From Acidobacteria bacterium UBA2161 (GTDB lineage: Bacteria; Acidobacteriota; Vicinamibacteria; Vicinamibacterales; UBA823), in assembly GCA_002328835.1 (NCBI GenBank), contig DCWN01000021.1, forward strand, positions 1 to 64,000: a stretch of DNA of 64,000 bases. Direction: 5' to 3'. Every line of letters begins with the position of its first letter. Position 1 is the first letter of the stretch. Shown piece after piece: positions 17,683-26,761 of this stretch. The translations under genes were made by a program, and so were the position numbers. Below the pieces are notes generated by a model. That model was not told where the DNA came from, made no database searches, and was given only the letters and a program-made list of their open reading frames with translations.

Positions 17683-18854
17683 ACGACCGGAGGCCTCCGC
17701 CAGAGGGCCCGCATGGCGATCGCTCCGAGCGCCGGCCCCGGAGCGAGCAGCAGGAAGCCCCACTGCCACCCGACCGCCGCCGCGACGGCCGGCACCGCGC
17801 GGATCGTCACCATCGTCAGGAGGAACCCGAGGCAGGTCTGCATCGTGAGCGCCGTGCCGACGTGGGCGCCGGGGCTGTAGTAGGTGACGAGCGTCGAGAA
17901 CTGGGCCGAGTCCGCGATGACGGTGATGCCCCAGAGAACCGCGAAGGCGTAGAGGATCGCGGGCGGCGCGCCGAACACGACGACCGTCGCGGCGGCGCAT
18001 CCGCCGCTCGCGACCATCGACCATCCGGCGATCCGGGCGTGGCCGATCCGGTCGGCCAGGAGGCCGGCGACCGTACAGCCGGCGGCACCGCTGGCGATCG
18101 CCACGAAGGCCACCAGCGCGCCCGACGTCGCGGCCGTCGGGTTGCGCGCGAGCAGGCTGGCTGCCGCGAACGGGGCCATCCAGGTCCACATCGCGTACAG
18201 CTCCCACATGTGGCCGAGGTAGCCCAGCGTGGCGAGGCGCGTGCCCCGATTGACGAAGACCGCGAAGGCCGCGCGGGGGTCGAATGGCGCGCGATGCGGC
18301 ACGTGGGGGCCGTCGCGCACGGCCACCGCGACCAGCACGCCGCCAGTCAGAGCGAAGAGCGAGGAGAGTCGGATGACCTGCCGCCACGGCAGGTCGGTCG
18401 GCAGCCAGGTGAGCAGCTGGGGCACTGACGATCCGAGTGTCAGCGCGCCGATGAGGATGCCGAGCGCCGTGCCGCGCCGGTTGGCGAACCAGCCCGCCGC
18501 GATCTTCAAGCCCGGCGGGTAGACGCCCGCCAGCGCGAGGCCGGTCGCAAAGCGCCAGGCGATGACGAGGTCGGGATCGGTCGACCAGGCCACCGCCGCG
18601 TTGGCCGCGGCACCGGCGCCGCAGCCGAGGAGGAAGAGCCAGCGGGCGTTCATCACGTCCGGCAGGTTCAGCAGGGCGCTGACGAGCGTGCCGCAGACGA
18701 AGCCGGCCTGGACCGCCATGGTGAGCCAGGCGGCCTGCCCCGCATCGAGCGACAGCTCGGCCACCAAGGTCGGCGTCACGGCCGTCGCCGAGAACCAGAG
18801 CGTCATGCCGAGCAGCTCACCGAGGGCGACAAGCCCCAACATTCTCCAGGCCAT
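17649..18854 (-). CDS. MFS transporter
   Basis: 401 residues with about 12 hydrophobic helices in two halves. The first helices (LGLVALGELLGMTLWFSATA) and the PPGLKIAAGWFANRRGTALG loop between helices 4 and 5 are typical of drug/metabolite-type major facilitator proteins. No substrate clue. It is divergent from the M16 protease pair, 71 bases away from the chosen start, and converges on apbC with a 34-base overlap. Confidence 0.88.
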   Translation of the reverse strand: MAWRMLGLVALGELLGMTLWFSATAVTPTLVAELSLDAGQAAWLTMAVQAGFVCGTLVSALLNLPDVMNARWLFLLGCGAGAAANAAVAWSTDPDLVIAWRFATGLALAGVYPPGLKIAAGWFANRRGTALGILIGALTLGSSVPQLLTWLPTDLPWRQVIRLSSLFALTGGVLVAVAVRDGPHVPHRAPFDPRAAFAVFVNRGTRLATLGYLGHMWELYAMWTWMAPFAAASLLARNPTAATSGALVAFVAIASGAAGCTVAGLLADRIGHARIAGWSMVASGGCAAATVVVFGAPPAILYAFAVLWGITVIADSAQFSTLVTYYSPGAHVGTALTMQTCLGFLLTMVTIRAVPAVAAAVGWQWGFLLLAPGPALGAIAMRALWRRPPVVQATGAPTLVS

Positions 18855-18859
18855 GGCCG

Positions 18860-18888
18860 TTTACGATTTCAGACAGAGCCGGTAGGAT
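18860..18888 (+). promoter_or_regulatory. Promoter of the M16 protease pair
   Basis: TTTACG (18860-18865) and TAGGAT (18883-18888) are 17 bases apart. The -10 overlaps an ATG at 18887, so that ATG cannot be translated from this promoter; this favours the downstream start at 18926. Confidence 0.45.
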
Positions 18889-18925
18889 GCAAGAGGCGCG
18901 CAACGCGGGCGCCCCACCGACAGGC

Positions 18926-20233
18926 ATGCACGTTCCGTTCACCAAGCAGACTCTCGCCAACGGCCTCGACGTCATCGTCCACGAAGATCACGGCTGCCCG
19001 ATCGTCGCGGTCAACGTCTGGTATCACGTCGGGTCCAAGAACGAGCGGCCCGGGCGCACCGGCTTCGCGCATCTGTTCGAGCACCTGATGTTCGAGGGGT
19101 CGCAGCACCACGACCAGGGGTACTTCCAGCCGCTGCAGCAGGCTGGGGCGGCGCTCAACGGATCGACGAATACCGATCGGACGAATTACTGGGAAGTCGT
19201 GCCGACCAGCGCGCTCGATCTGGCGCTCTGGATGGAATCGGACCGGATGGGCTACCTGCTGCCGGCCCTGTCGCGCGAGAAGTTCGACACCCAGCGCGAG
19301 GTCGTGCTGAACGAGCGGCGCCAGAATTACGAGAATCGGCCCTACGGCATGGCCGGCATGGCGACGATGGCCGCGCTCTATCCCGCCGACCATCCCTATC
19401 ACTGGCCGACGATCGGCCGCGCCGAGGACGTGCGGGCCGCCGAGTTCGATGAGATCCGGTCGTTCTTCGAGACGTTCTACCGTCCGGGCAATGCCTCGCT
19501 GACCGTGGCGGGCGACGTCGAGACCGGCCGGGCGCTGGCGCTGGTCGAGCACTACTTCGAGGAGGTGCCCGGCGCGCCCACGCCGCCCGCTAGCGAAGCC
19601 GAGGCGCCGGTCCTCGCGGACGAGCACCGACTGCTGCTCGAGGACCGGGTCGAGCTGCCCAGGCTGTGCCTCGCCTGGCATTCGCCCCGGCTCTACGGTG
19701 CGGGCGACGCTGAGCTCGATCTGGTCGCCACGACGCTGTCGAACGGCAAGGCGTCGCGGCTCTACCGGACGCTCGTCCACGAGCGGCGGCTGGCCACCGA
19801 CGTCACCGTCATGCAGTCCTCGCGGGAGTTGTCCGGCGTCTTTCAGATCGTCGCCACCGCCGCGCCGGGCCATCCCCTGGCCGAGCTGGACGCGGTGATC
19901 TCGGACGAGCTGGCACAGATCGGCCGCGACGGGCCGACCGACGACGAGCTCGAGCGGAGCGTGGCGCAGGTCGAGGCCTACTTCGTCTACCGGCTGCAGA
20001 CCGTCGGGGGATTCGGCGGAAAGTCCGATCAGCTCAACGGGTACAACGTCGTCATCGACGACCCGGACCATTTCGAGGCCGACCTGTCCCGATACCGCGC
20101 GGCGACTGGCGCCGCGATCGGCGAGGCCGTGCGCCGGCGCCTCGTCCGGTCGCCCCGAGTCGCGGTGAGCGTCGTGCCCCGCGGGGGCGGCTCACTCGCT
20201 CTGCCGGGGTCGGCGGCCGCGCAGGTTTCGTGA
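18926..20233 (+). CDS. M16 zinc metalloprotease, catalytic subunit
   Basis: About 435 residues. The inverted zinc motif HLFEH (in FAHLFEHLMFEGSQHH) with the downstream Glu region (TQREVVLNERRQNYENRP) marks an active pitrilysin-family peptidase. The N-terminus VPFTKQTLANGLDVIVHED is the usual family start. I chose ATG 18926 because an upstream ATG at 18887 lies inside the predicted -10; the longer form would add 13 residues. No signal peptide is evident. The next gene encodes the inactive partner, overlapping by one base. Confidence 0.9.
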   Translation: MHVPFTKQTLANGLDVIVHEDHGCPIVAVNVWYHVGSKNERPGRTGFAHLFEHLMFEGSQHHDQGYFQPLQQAGAALNGSTNTDRTNYWEVVPTSALDLALWMESDRMGYLLPALSREKFDTQREVVLNERRQNYENRPYGMAGMATMAALYPADHPYHWPTIGRAEDVRAAEFDEIRSFFETFYRPGNASLTVAGDVETGRALALVEHYFEEVPGAPTPPASEAEAPVLADEHRLLLEDRVELPRLCLAWHSPRLYGAGDAELDLVATTLSNGKASRLYRTLVHERRLATDVTVMQSSRELSGVFQIVATAAPGHPLAELDAVISDELAQIGRDGPTDDELERSVAQVEAYFVYRLQTVGGFGGKSDQLNGYNVVIDDPDHFEADLSRYRAATGAAIGEAVRRRLVRSPRVAVSVVPRGGGSLALPGSAAAQVS

Positions 20234-21615
20234 TGGCGGTCGATCGGTCCCGGCTGCCCGCCGTCGGCAGCGACCCACCCTTCGCGTTTCCCACGGCGCA
20301 CCGCCTGACGTTGCCGAATGGTCTCGACGTCCGGAACGTCGAGCATCGGAAGATGCCGGTCGTGAGCGCCGTCCTGTTGCTGCCCGGAGGCTCGGCCATG
20401 GATCCGGCTGGGCGCCCCGGCCTGGCCTCGCTCACCGCGGCGCTCCTCGACGAGGGCTGTGGCGGGCGGTCCGGCCTGGAGCTGTATCAGGAACTGGGAC
20501 GACTCGGCGCCCAACTCGACGTCGAGGTGGGGATGGACGCGAGTACGGTGCGGATGACCACGCTCGGTCGCTGCGCCGACGCCGGGCTAGCCCTGCTGGC
20601 CGAACTGGTCAGCGTGCCGCGGTTCGAGGCCGACGCCGTCGACCGACTTCGCGCGCTGCGTCTCGATCGCCTGGCCCAGCTGCGCGACGTGCCGGCCGCG
20701 GTGGCCGACCGTGCGTTCGCTCGGCTCCTGTATGGCGACGGCCCCTACGGGCATCTGCCGTCGGGGACCCGGCCGGGCATCCGCGCTCTGACGCGCGCCG
20801 ACATCGTGGCGGCGCATGCCGGCGCCTACCGGCCGACGGACGCGACGCTCGTCGTCGCGGGTGACGGGACCCGAGCGCAGCTGGAACGGATGGCCACCTC
20901 CGCCTTCGGCGGCTGGACCGACGGCGGCTCGACCGGCACGGATGACCCGGCGGCCCGAGCAACCGCGTCTGCCGACGCGAACGGATTGGAGGCCGCTCGC
21001 CTCGTCGTCGTCGATCGTCCCGGGGCGGCGCAGTCGGAGCTGCGACTCGGCCATGTCGGCGTCGCCCGCGGCACGCCGGATTACTTCCCGCTGCTGGTGA
21101 TGAACATGGCGCTGGGCGGGCAGTTCACCAGCCGGATCAACCAGAACCTCCGCGAGACCCACGGCTACACGTACGGGGCGCGGTCGTCGTTCGAGTTCCG
21201 GCGCCGGCCGGGCCCGTTCTCGGTCGCCACGAGCGTGCACACCCGTGCGACCTGCGACGCGATCCGCGAGGTGCTCGGCGAGTTGCACGGCGTGCGCGAC
21301 GGCCGGCCGCTGGCGCCCGAGGAGATCGCCCGCGCCAAGGCGGCGCTGACCCGCGGCTATCCACGCGGGTTCGAAACGGCCGAGCAGATCGGCCGCGGGC
21401 TGGCGCAGCTGTCGCTGCACGGCCTGCCGGACGACCACTTCACCCGGTTCGGCGCGCGCGTCGCGGCGGTCGAGGCGGCGGATGTCGCCCGGGTGGCCCA
21501 GATCCATCTGGATCCGGCGCGGCTTGCCGTCGTCATCGTCGGGGACCAGGCCGCGATGGCCGACGGGCTCCCGGCCCTCGGTCTCGGCGCGCCCGCGCCG
21601 ATGAGCCTGCCGTGA
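20233..21615 (+). CDS. M16 peptidase family, non-catalytic partner
   Basis: About 460 residues. Same fold as its neighbour, but the zinc motif is replaced (PGLASLTAALLDEGCGG), as in the inactive subunits of M16B heterodimers. The conserved C-terminal LRETHGYTYGARSSF, which supplies substrate-binding Arg/Tyr, is present. Start ATG 20233 shares its A with the previous stop (TGATG). The pair should form an active/inactive heterodimer that degrades peptides. Confidence 0.88.
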   Translation: MAVDRSRLPAVGSDPPFAFPTAHRLTLPNGLDVRNVEHRKMPVVSAVLLLPGGSAMDPAGRPGLASLTAALLDEGCGGRSGLELYQELGRLGAQLDVEVGMDASTVRMTTLGRCADAGLALLAELVSVPRFEADAVDRLRALRLDRLAQLRDVPAAVADRAFARLLYGDGPYGHLPSGTRPGIRALTRADIVAAHAGAYRPTDATLVVAGDGTRAQLERMATSAFGGWTDGGSTGTDDPAARATASADANGLEAARLVVVDRPGAAQSELRLGHVGVARGTPDYFPLLVMNMALGGQFTSRINQNLRETHGYTYGARSSFEFRRRPGPFSVATSVHTRATCDAIREVLGELHGVRDGRPLAPEEIARAKAALTRGYPRGFETAEQIGRGLAQLSLHGLPDDHFTRFGARVAAVEAADVARVAQIHLDPARLAVVIVGDQAAMADGLPALGLGAPAPMSLP

Positions 21616-21709
21616 CATACTGACGAACCAGAGACGGCGCGAACCAGAATGCCCCGCAGTTCGTCCAAATCGGAGTAGAGCGGCCGTTCCCGCCGTCAGG
21701 CGGGCCCTG

Positions 21710-21913
21710 ATGGATCTCGAACGATTCGGTCTCGGCGTTTTCGGCTTCGTCGGTCTGATCGCGGCCACCCTGGCCGGCGCCACGATGTGGCTCGTCCTGA
21801 CCGACCCGGTGACCGTTGCCGACGCGGTCAGCGAGGGAGAGATCTCGCCGCTCGTCCGCGAACTGGCCGATGTCCTCTATCGGGCGCTGCGCGATCTGTT
21901 CCGGTATCTCTAA
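21710..21913 (+). CDS. Small single-pass membrane protein
   Basis: 67 residues with one clear TM helix (about residues 7-30, GVFGFVGLIAATLAGATMWL) and an amphipathic C-terminal segment. No Shine-Dalgarno is seen. Instead a hairpin (CCCGCC-GTCA-GGCGGG, 21689-21704) stands just before the ATG and may be the terminator of the M16 pair. It ends four bases into the convergent hydrolase gene. Unknown function. Confidence 0.5.
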   Translation: MDLERFGLGVFGFVGLIAATLAGATMWLVLTDPVTVADAVSEGEISPLVRELADVLYRALRDLFRYL

Positions 21914-22965
21914 CCCAGGGCGCTTCTCAGGAAGCGCGTCAGCACGAACCCGTCCATCCAGCTGAACGGCGCGATGCCGGTCGAGTAGTGGCCGCAGGGC
22001 AGCACCGTGACGCGGTGCGGGATCGCCTGCCGCTCGAACTCCGCCACCAGATGCTGCGACAGGTCGACGGGGAAGCTGAGGTCGTAGCGCGCGTAGACCA
22101 GCTGGATCGCGCGGCCACGCACCCGGTCGAGATATGGGAACGGGCTGATCGGCATCCAGAGACGTCGTAGCTGTTCGAGGGTGATCCGCTCGTCCAGACC
22201 GGCGCGGACGTGCGAGGTCGAGAGTCCGCGCCAGACGACGTCGGCGAAGAACGGCGAGATGTGGTTGAGTGCCATCGCCTCGATCGCCGGCTCGTGCGCG
22301 GCAGCCAGCAGGGCGAGGCACGACCCGAGGCTCGTGCCCAGGATCCCGATGCGCTGGTAGCCCGCCTGCTCGAGCCATTTCACCGCGCGCCGCACGTCGA
22401 GCACGGCCTGCCGGCAAACCTCCAGCGTCCGGCCGACGTTGGCGCTGACGATGTAGTCCGCCCGGTGCAGTTCGGGCGGCATCCGCGCATCGTGATAGGG
22501 CAGGCTCAGCCGAAGCGCGTCCAGACCGGCGCGGGCCAGGAGCTGGCAGAGTCCGACGTGCCCCGACGGATCGGCGTTCCACTGGGGCATGACGATGACG
22601 GCCGATCGCTCGGCGGCCTTGCCTGCGCGTCCGCTCCGAAAGTACCTGAGGTGGACGGTGTTGTTGCTGGCGTGCGGTGTGACGAGCTGGCTGGTGAACG
22701 TCAGCCAGTCGCCGTCCAGCTGGTAGTCCGGCGCCGGCGAGACGGCGAAGTAGCGGTCGGAATCGCCCGTCACTCGGTCGACCCAGTGCTGCAGGCGGGT
22801 TTCGGGCGCGGCGGGCGCGTGGGGGCCGTCGCTGCCGACGTTCCCGGTCTCCGTCTCCGTCTCGTTCGGAATCCAGTCGAGGCCCCACTCGAACGGGCGC
22901 ACGACGCGGTCGGTGGTGACCGAGGCGAGCCGTCGCTCCCAGGCGTGAAACAGTCGGGTGATCAC
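21910..22965 (-). CDS. Alpha/beta hydrolase family protein
   Basis: About 351 residues. The nucleophile elbow GTSLGS (in IGILGTSLGSCLALLAA) and a late His in LPCGHYSTG fit an alpha/beta hydrolase. An acid in YARYDLSFPVD is a candidate third member. No signal peptide. GTG 22965 overlaps the TGA of the amidase gene (GTGA), so the hydrolase is the last gene of a three-gene unit. Substrate is unknown; an ester or amide is possible. Confidence 0.8.
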   Translation of the reverse strand: MITRLFHAWERRLASVTTDRVVRPFEWGLDWIPNETETETGNVGSDGPHAPAAPETRLQHWVDRVTGDSDRYFAVSPAPDYQLDGDWLTFTSQLVTPHASNNTVHLRYFRSGRAGKAAERSAVIVMPQWNADPSGHVGLCQLLARAGLDALRLSLPYHDARMPPELHRADYIVSANVGRTLEVCRQAVLDVRRAVKWLEQAGYQRIGILGTSLGSCLALLAAAHEPAIEAMALNHISPFFADVVWRGLSTSHVRAGLDERITLEQLRRLWMPISPFPYLDRVRGRAIQLVYARYDLSFPVDLSQHLVAEFERQAIPHRVTVLPCGHYSTGIAPFSWMDGFVLTRFLRSALG

Positions 22966-24389
22966 GTGGCCGCCGGGTCGCTGGCGGCATTCCCGGCATT
23001 GCCACCATGGCCACCATGGCCGCCATCGTCGTCGTTGTCTTGAATGGCCGCCTCGACTCGCCGCGCGATGCCGAGGAGGTCGGCGGTGCGATCGCGGCGG
23101 CCGACGAGCTGCACGGCGCACGGCAGACCGTCCGGCGTCCGGCCACACGGCAGCGAGATGGCCGGGTGACCGCTCAGGTTGAAGCCCTGCGTCAGGCGGA
23201 GGGTCAGGCCACGGACCGAGTCGGTGTGCCCGTCGACCTCGACCGCGTCGACCCCGAGCGGCGGCGCCGGAATAGCCAGGGTCGGGAGGATGAGCGCGTC
23301 GCACGCCGTCAGGCTCTCGGCGACCTCGCGGTGCAGGACCTCCTGGCCTCGCCGAGCGCGGACGTAGTCCTCGGCCAGCACGTAACGTCCCATCTCCAGA
23401 CGCAGGCGGACGCCAGCCGTATAGTCCTCCGGCCGCCGGTCGAGCGTCGGCGCGTGGTAGGCCATGCCTTCGGCCAGGACGATGGGCAGATAGATCACGG
23501 CGATATCGCCCGCATGCGGGATCTCGGCCTCCGTGACCTCCACACCGGCCTGCTCCAGCCGCGCCAGCGCGTCGTCGAACCGCCGGCGCACCTCCGGATC
23601 GACGCGGTCGAGGAAGTACGGCCGCGGCACGCCGAGCCGGAAGCGGTCGGGCAGGGGCATGTCCGCCGGCAGGCGGGGCGTTCGACCCGCCATCGCGTCG
23701 TAGAGCATCCAGGCATCGGCCACGCTCCGCGCCAGCGGCCCGACGTGGTCGAGCGTTCGGCTCAACGGGACGATCCCGTCGCAACTCAGTTCGCCGTAGC
23801 TGGGCTTCAGGCCGACCGTGCCGCAGGCCGCCGATGGGATCCGGATCGACCCGCCCGTGTCGGTGCCAATCGAGCCGTACGACATACCGTCGGCGACGGC
23901 CGCGGCCGATCCGCCGCTCGAGCCGCCCGGCGACCGGGCGAGATCGTGTGGATTGTGGACGGCTCCGAACGCCGAGTCCTCGCTCGTGGTGCCGAACGCG
24001 AACTCGTGCAGGTTGCACTTGCCGAGTACGATCGCGCCGGCCGCGCGCAGCGTCGCCACGACAGGCGCATCGTCGGCCGCCGGTGTCCGCGGCCGCACGT
24101 TGGACGCCGCCGTCGTCGGCGAGCCGGCGACATCGATCAGGTCCTTCAGTGAAATCGGGATCCCGTGCAGCGGTCCACGATAGCGCCCGGCCGCGATCTC
24201 GCCGTCGGCGGCCTGCGCGGCCGCGCGGGCCCCGTCCGCGTCGATGGCGATGAAGGCATTGAGATCGCCGTCGCGTTCGGCGATCCGGCCGAGACAGGCC
24301 TCGGTCAACGCGCTGGCCGAGACCGCTCCCGAGGCGACGTCGGGCGCCACGTCCCCGATGGTGCGAAGGCGCAGCGGCTGGCTGTTCAC
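22962..24389 (-). CDS. Amidase signature family enzyme
   Basis: 475 residues. The Ser-Ser-Lys triad of the amidase signature family is visible: Lys in ISLKDLIDV, the first Ser in SPGGSSGGSAAAVADG and the nucleophile Ser in TDTGGSIRIPSAACG. It should hydrolyse a small amide. The last 25 or so residues are a low-complexity tail rich in Asp, Gly and His (DDDGGHGGHGGNAGN). ATG 24389 overlaps the stop of a 65-residue upstream gene (ATGA), an arrangement like amidases that carry a small GatC/AtzG-type partner. Confidence 0.9.
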   Translation of the reverse strand: MNSQPLRLRTIGDVAPDVASGAVSASALTEACLGRIAERDGDLNAFIAIDADGARAAAQAADGEIAAGRYRGPLHGIPISLKDLIDVAGSPTTAASNVRPRTPAADDAPVVATLRAAGAIVLGKCNLHEFAFGTTSEDSAFGAVHNPHDLARSPGGSSGGSAAAVADGMSYGSIGTDTGGSIRIPSAACGTVGLKPSYGELSCDGIVPLSRTLDHVGPLARSVADAWMLYDAMAGRTPRLPADMPLPDRFRLGVPRPYFLDRVDPEVRRRFDDALARLEQAGVEVTEAEIPHAGDIAVIYLPIVLAEGMAYHAPTLDRRPEDYTAGVRLRLEMGRYVLAEDYVRARRGQEVLHREVAESLTACDALILPTLAIPAPPLGVDAVEVDGHTDSVRGLTLRLTQGFNLSGHPAISLPCGRTPDGLPCAVQLVGRRDRTADLLGIARRVEAAIQDNDDDGGHGGHGGNAGNAASDPAAT

Positions 24390-24583
24390 CGCGACGCCTC
24401 GTCCTCTGCCGACCGACGGCCGGCCGGGAGATCTCCAACCGGCCGATCCGCCGCGTCGTTCCAGTCGGCTCGGCGCAGCGCGGCCGTGGACTGGGCGAGT
24501 GCCTCGAGCAGCGGTGCCAGCTCGGGCAGGCCTCGCGCCTCGGCGTCAGCCTTCATCGCGTTCAACCACGTCTCGATCCGCAT
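24386..24583 (-). CDS. Small partner-like protein upstream of the amidase
   Basis: 65 residues, mostly helical (RIETWLNAMKADAEARGLPE, then PLLEALAQSTAALR). It overlaps the amidase start by four bases and reads the same way, so they are surely co-translated. Size and position match small amidase subunits such as GatC or AtzG, but I cannot show homology. Divergent from pyruvate kinase. Confidence 0.65.
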   Translation of the reverse strand: MRIETWLNAMKADAEARGLPELAPLLEALAQSTAALRRADWNDAADRPVGDLPAGRRSAEDEASR

Positions 24584-24672
24584 CGTGTCCGGTCGCCTCC
24601 CGCCGCCCGTTCGGCCGCAAGAGTATATCCGAGCACTCGCCGCCGCACGGCGTATCCGCGCGCGCCGTACGG

Positions 24673-24678
24673 TAGTCT
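24673..24678 (+). promoter_or_regulatory. -10-like TAGTCT before pyruvate kinase
   Basis: TAGTCT ends eight bases before the ATG at 24687. No good -35 at the normal distance and no Shine-Dalgarno. Confidence 0.4.
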
Positions 24679-24686
24679 GACCCGTC

Positions 24687-26120
24687 ATGCGCCAGACGAA
24701 GATCGTCGCCACGCTCGGTCCGGCCAGCCGCCGGCCCGACACCGTGCAGGCGCTCCTCGACGCGGGGACGGAAGTCGTCAGGTTGAACTTCTCGCACGGC
24801 ACGCGAGACGGCCATGCCGAGATGGTCACGACGGTGCGCGCGGCGGCCCGGCGAGCCGGGCGCGTCGTGGCGGTGATGCAGGATCTGCCGGGCCCGAAGA
24901 TCCGAACGGGGCGTCTCGCCGACGGGCGTTCGGTGACGCTGACGCGCGACCAGACGATCCGGATCGGCACCGGCGACTTCGTGGGCGACAACGACCGCCT
25001 GTCGGTCGGCTACGCCGGCCTGGCCGCCTCGGTGCGCGCCGGCGACCGGCTGCTGCTCGACGATGGCCGGATTGAACTGGAGGTCCGCCGGTCCGACGGC
25101 ACCGAGGTGACGGCCCACGTGGTCGCGGGCGGGACGCTGGGCGAGCACAAGGGCATCACCGCGCCCGGCGTCGCCCTGCCCGACTCCGGCCTGACCCTGC
25201 GTGACGTCGAGGACCTGGCGTTCGGCCTCGAGTTGGGCGTCGATCTGGTGGCCGTCAGCTTCGTCCAGTCGGCGACCGACCTCCAGCGTGCCCGCGAGGT
25301 GGCGCGACAGGCCGGCCGGCCGGACGTCTCCCTCATCGCGAAGATCGAGCGGCCGCAGGCCGTCCAAGACCTGGACGCGATTCTCGACGCGTCCAACGGC
25401 GTGATGGTGGCCAGGGGGGACCTGGGCCTCGAGCTGCCGCTCGAACAAGTCCCCGGACTCCAGAAAGCGATCACGCGCGCGGCGCGCGCGCGCGGCGTTC
25501 CGGTCATCGTGGCGACGCAGGTGCTCGAGTCGATGCGCACCGAACTCCGACCGACGCGCGCCGAGGTCGGCGATGTCGCGACGGCCGTCGATCAGAGCGT
25601 CGACGCCATCATGCTGGCGGGCGAGACGGCCATCGGCGATCACCCGGTCAGATGCGTCGAGACGCTCGACACGATTCTCCGCGAGGCCGAGACCAGTTCG
25701 CCGGCGCCGGTGCCACCGCGGACAGCGATGCCCTCCGGGCACTCTCACGACCGCGCACTCTGCGAGGCCGCGGTCACCCTGGCGGCCCGAAGCGGCGCCG
25801 AGGCGATCGTGGCCGTCACAAGGGGCGGGCGCACCGCCCGGCTCCTGTCGAGACTCCGGCCGGGCTCCACCGTGTACGCTGCGGCGCCGAGCGAGGCCGT
25901 GGCGAACGCCCTGGCCCTGAGCTGGGGCGTCCGGCCGATCGTCGTGGCCCCTGGGGAAAACATCGATGCCGACCGACTGGCCGTCGAGCGGCGGCTCGTG
26001 GTTACTGGGGCAGTGGCGGCCGGCGCGGCCGTGGTCTTCGTGCGCGTCAGCACCCAGCTCTCGCATGTCGACGCGAACTTTCTCGCGTTGCGCCGCGTAG
26101 GTGACGCGGCGTCGAGCTAG
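24687..26120 (+). CDS. pyk: Pyruvate kinase
   Basis: 477 residues. Opens with the family start RQTKIVATLGPASRRPDTV. Active-site regions are RLNFSHGT, QDLPGPKIRTG, SLIAKIERPQAV (the catalytic Lys), VMVARGDLGLELP (metal-binding Asp) and ATQVLESM. It converts PEP and ADP to pyruvate and ATP in the cytoplasm. The C-terminal domain is complete, ending with the family-like STQLSHVDANF region. Monocistronic, divergent from the amidase unit. Confidence 0.96.
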   Translation: MRQTKIVATLGPASRRPDTVQALLDAGTEVVRLNFSHGTRDGHAEMVTTVRAAARRAGRVVAVMQDLPGPKIRTGRLADGRSVTLTRDQTIRIGTGDFVGDNDRLSVGYAGLAASVRAGDRLLLDDGRIELEVRRSDGTEVTAHVVAGGTLGEHKGITAPGVALPDSGLTLRDVEDLAFGLELGVDLVAVSFVQSATDLQRAREVARQAGRPDVSLIAKIERPQAVQDLDAILDASNGVMVARGDLGLELPLEQVPGLQKAITRAARARGVPVIVATQVLESMRTELRPTRAEVGDVATAVDQSVDAIMLAGETAIGDHPVRCVETLDTILREAETSSPAPVPPRTAMPSGHSHDRALCEAAVTLAARSGAEAIVAVTRGGRTARLLSRLRPGSTVYAAAPSEAVANALALSWGVRPIVVAPGENIDADRLAVERRLVVTGAVAAGAAVVFVRVSTQLSHVDANFLALRRVGDAASS

Positions 26121-26145
26121 ATTCTCGCCTCGTCCCAGAACAGGG

Positions 26146-26742
26146 TTAGGAGCGCCGGCGAGCGCGGCCTCGTGCACGGGCCGGCGCGCGGGCCGGGGCG
26201 GCGATCTCCGAGATGCGCACCATCGGCTTCTTCGCTGTGTCTGGGCCGTGCGTGGCCGCCGCGACCCGTTCCGGGCCGGCCTCGAGGTAGCTCTTGAGGG
26301 CGCGCAGCGAGGTCATCCAGCCCGGCTTGATGACGCCGTAGTAGCGTTCCCACCGGACGCCCGTGCCCCGGCCGCTCTGCCGCACTTGGACCCGGGTTGC
26401 CGGGCCTTCGATCTGGCAGGCCACCTCGAGCGCCATCGGTCCGAGGGGCGGACCCTCGGGGGGGAGCCAGTAGGCGTCGGCGACGAAGAACTCCCGCTCC
26501 AGCCGATGCTCCATCACCGTGCCGTGAAAGGCCCCGCCGAGCGGCCCGAGCACCTCGTCCCGAAACGGCGTCGGGTCCCACTCGACGGCGTAGACGCCGA
26601 GCGGTTGGGCCACGGTCACCGACCGCGTCGTCTGCCACCACGTCGACAGGGCGGCCGGATCGAAGAACGCCGCGAGCACCCGGTCGGGCGCGGCGGTGAT
26701 CAGCTCCTCGTGCGTGGTCGAGAACTCTTCGGGTGTCGACAT
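26146..26742 (-). CDS. SRPBCC (AHSA1/START-like) protein
   Basis: 198 residues. The N-terminus THEELITAAPDRVLAAFFDP followed by ALSTWWQTT is the usual opening of SRPBCC lipid- or ligand-binding proteins, and GWMTSLRALKSYLE is the typical C-terminal helix. A basic Ala/Arg-rich tail (PARAPARARGRARRRS) extends past the domain. Ligand unknown. Lies 19 bases downstream of a secreted amidohydrolase gene in the same direction. Confidence 0.82.
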   Translation of the reverse strand: MSTPEEFSTTHEELITAAPDRVLAAFFDPAALSTWWQTTRSVTVAQPLGVYAVEWDPTPFRDEVLGPLGGAFHGTVMEHRLEREFFVADAYWLPPEGPPLGPMALEVACQIEGPATRVQVRQSGRGTGVRWERYYGVIKPGWMTSLRALKSYLEAGPERVAAATHGPDTAKKPMVRISEIAAPARAPARARGRARRRS

Positions 26743-26761
26743 CTTCCTCGACTCGATCGTC

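Noticed and set aside
23007..24152. Plus-strand frame of 381 codons opposite the amidase
   Set aside because: The amidase on the other strand has its full catalytic signature; the antisense product has no family features.
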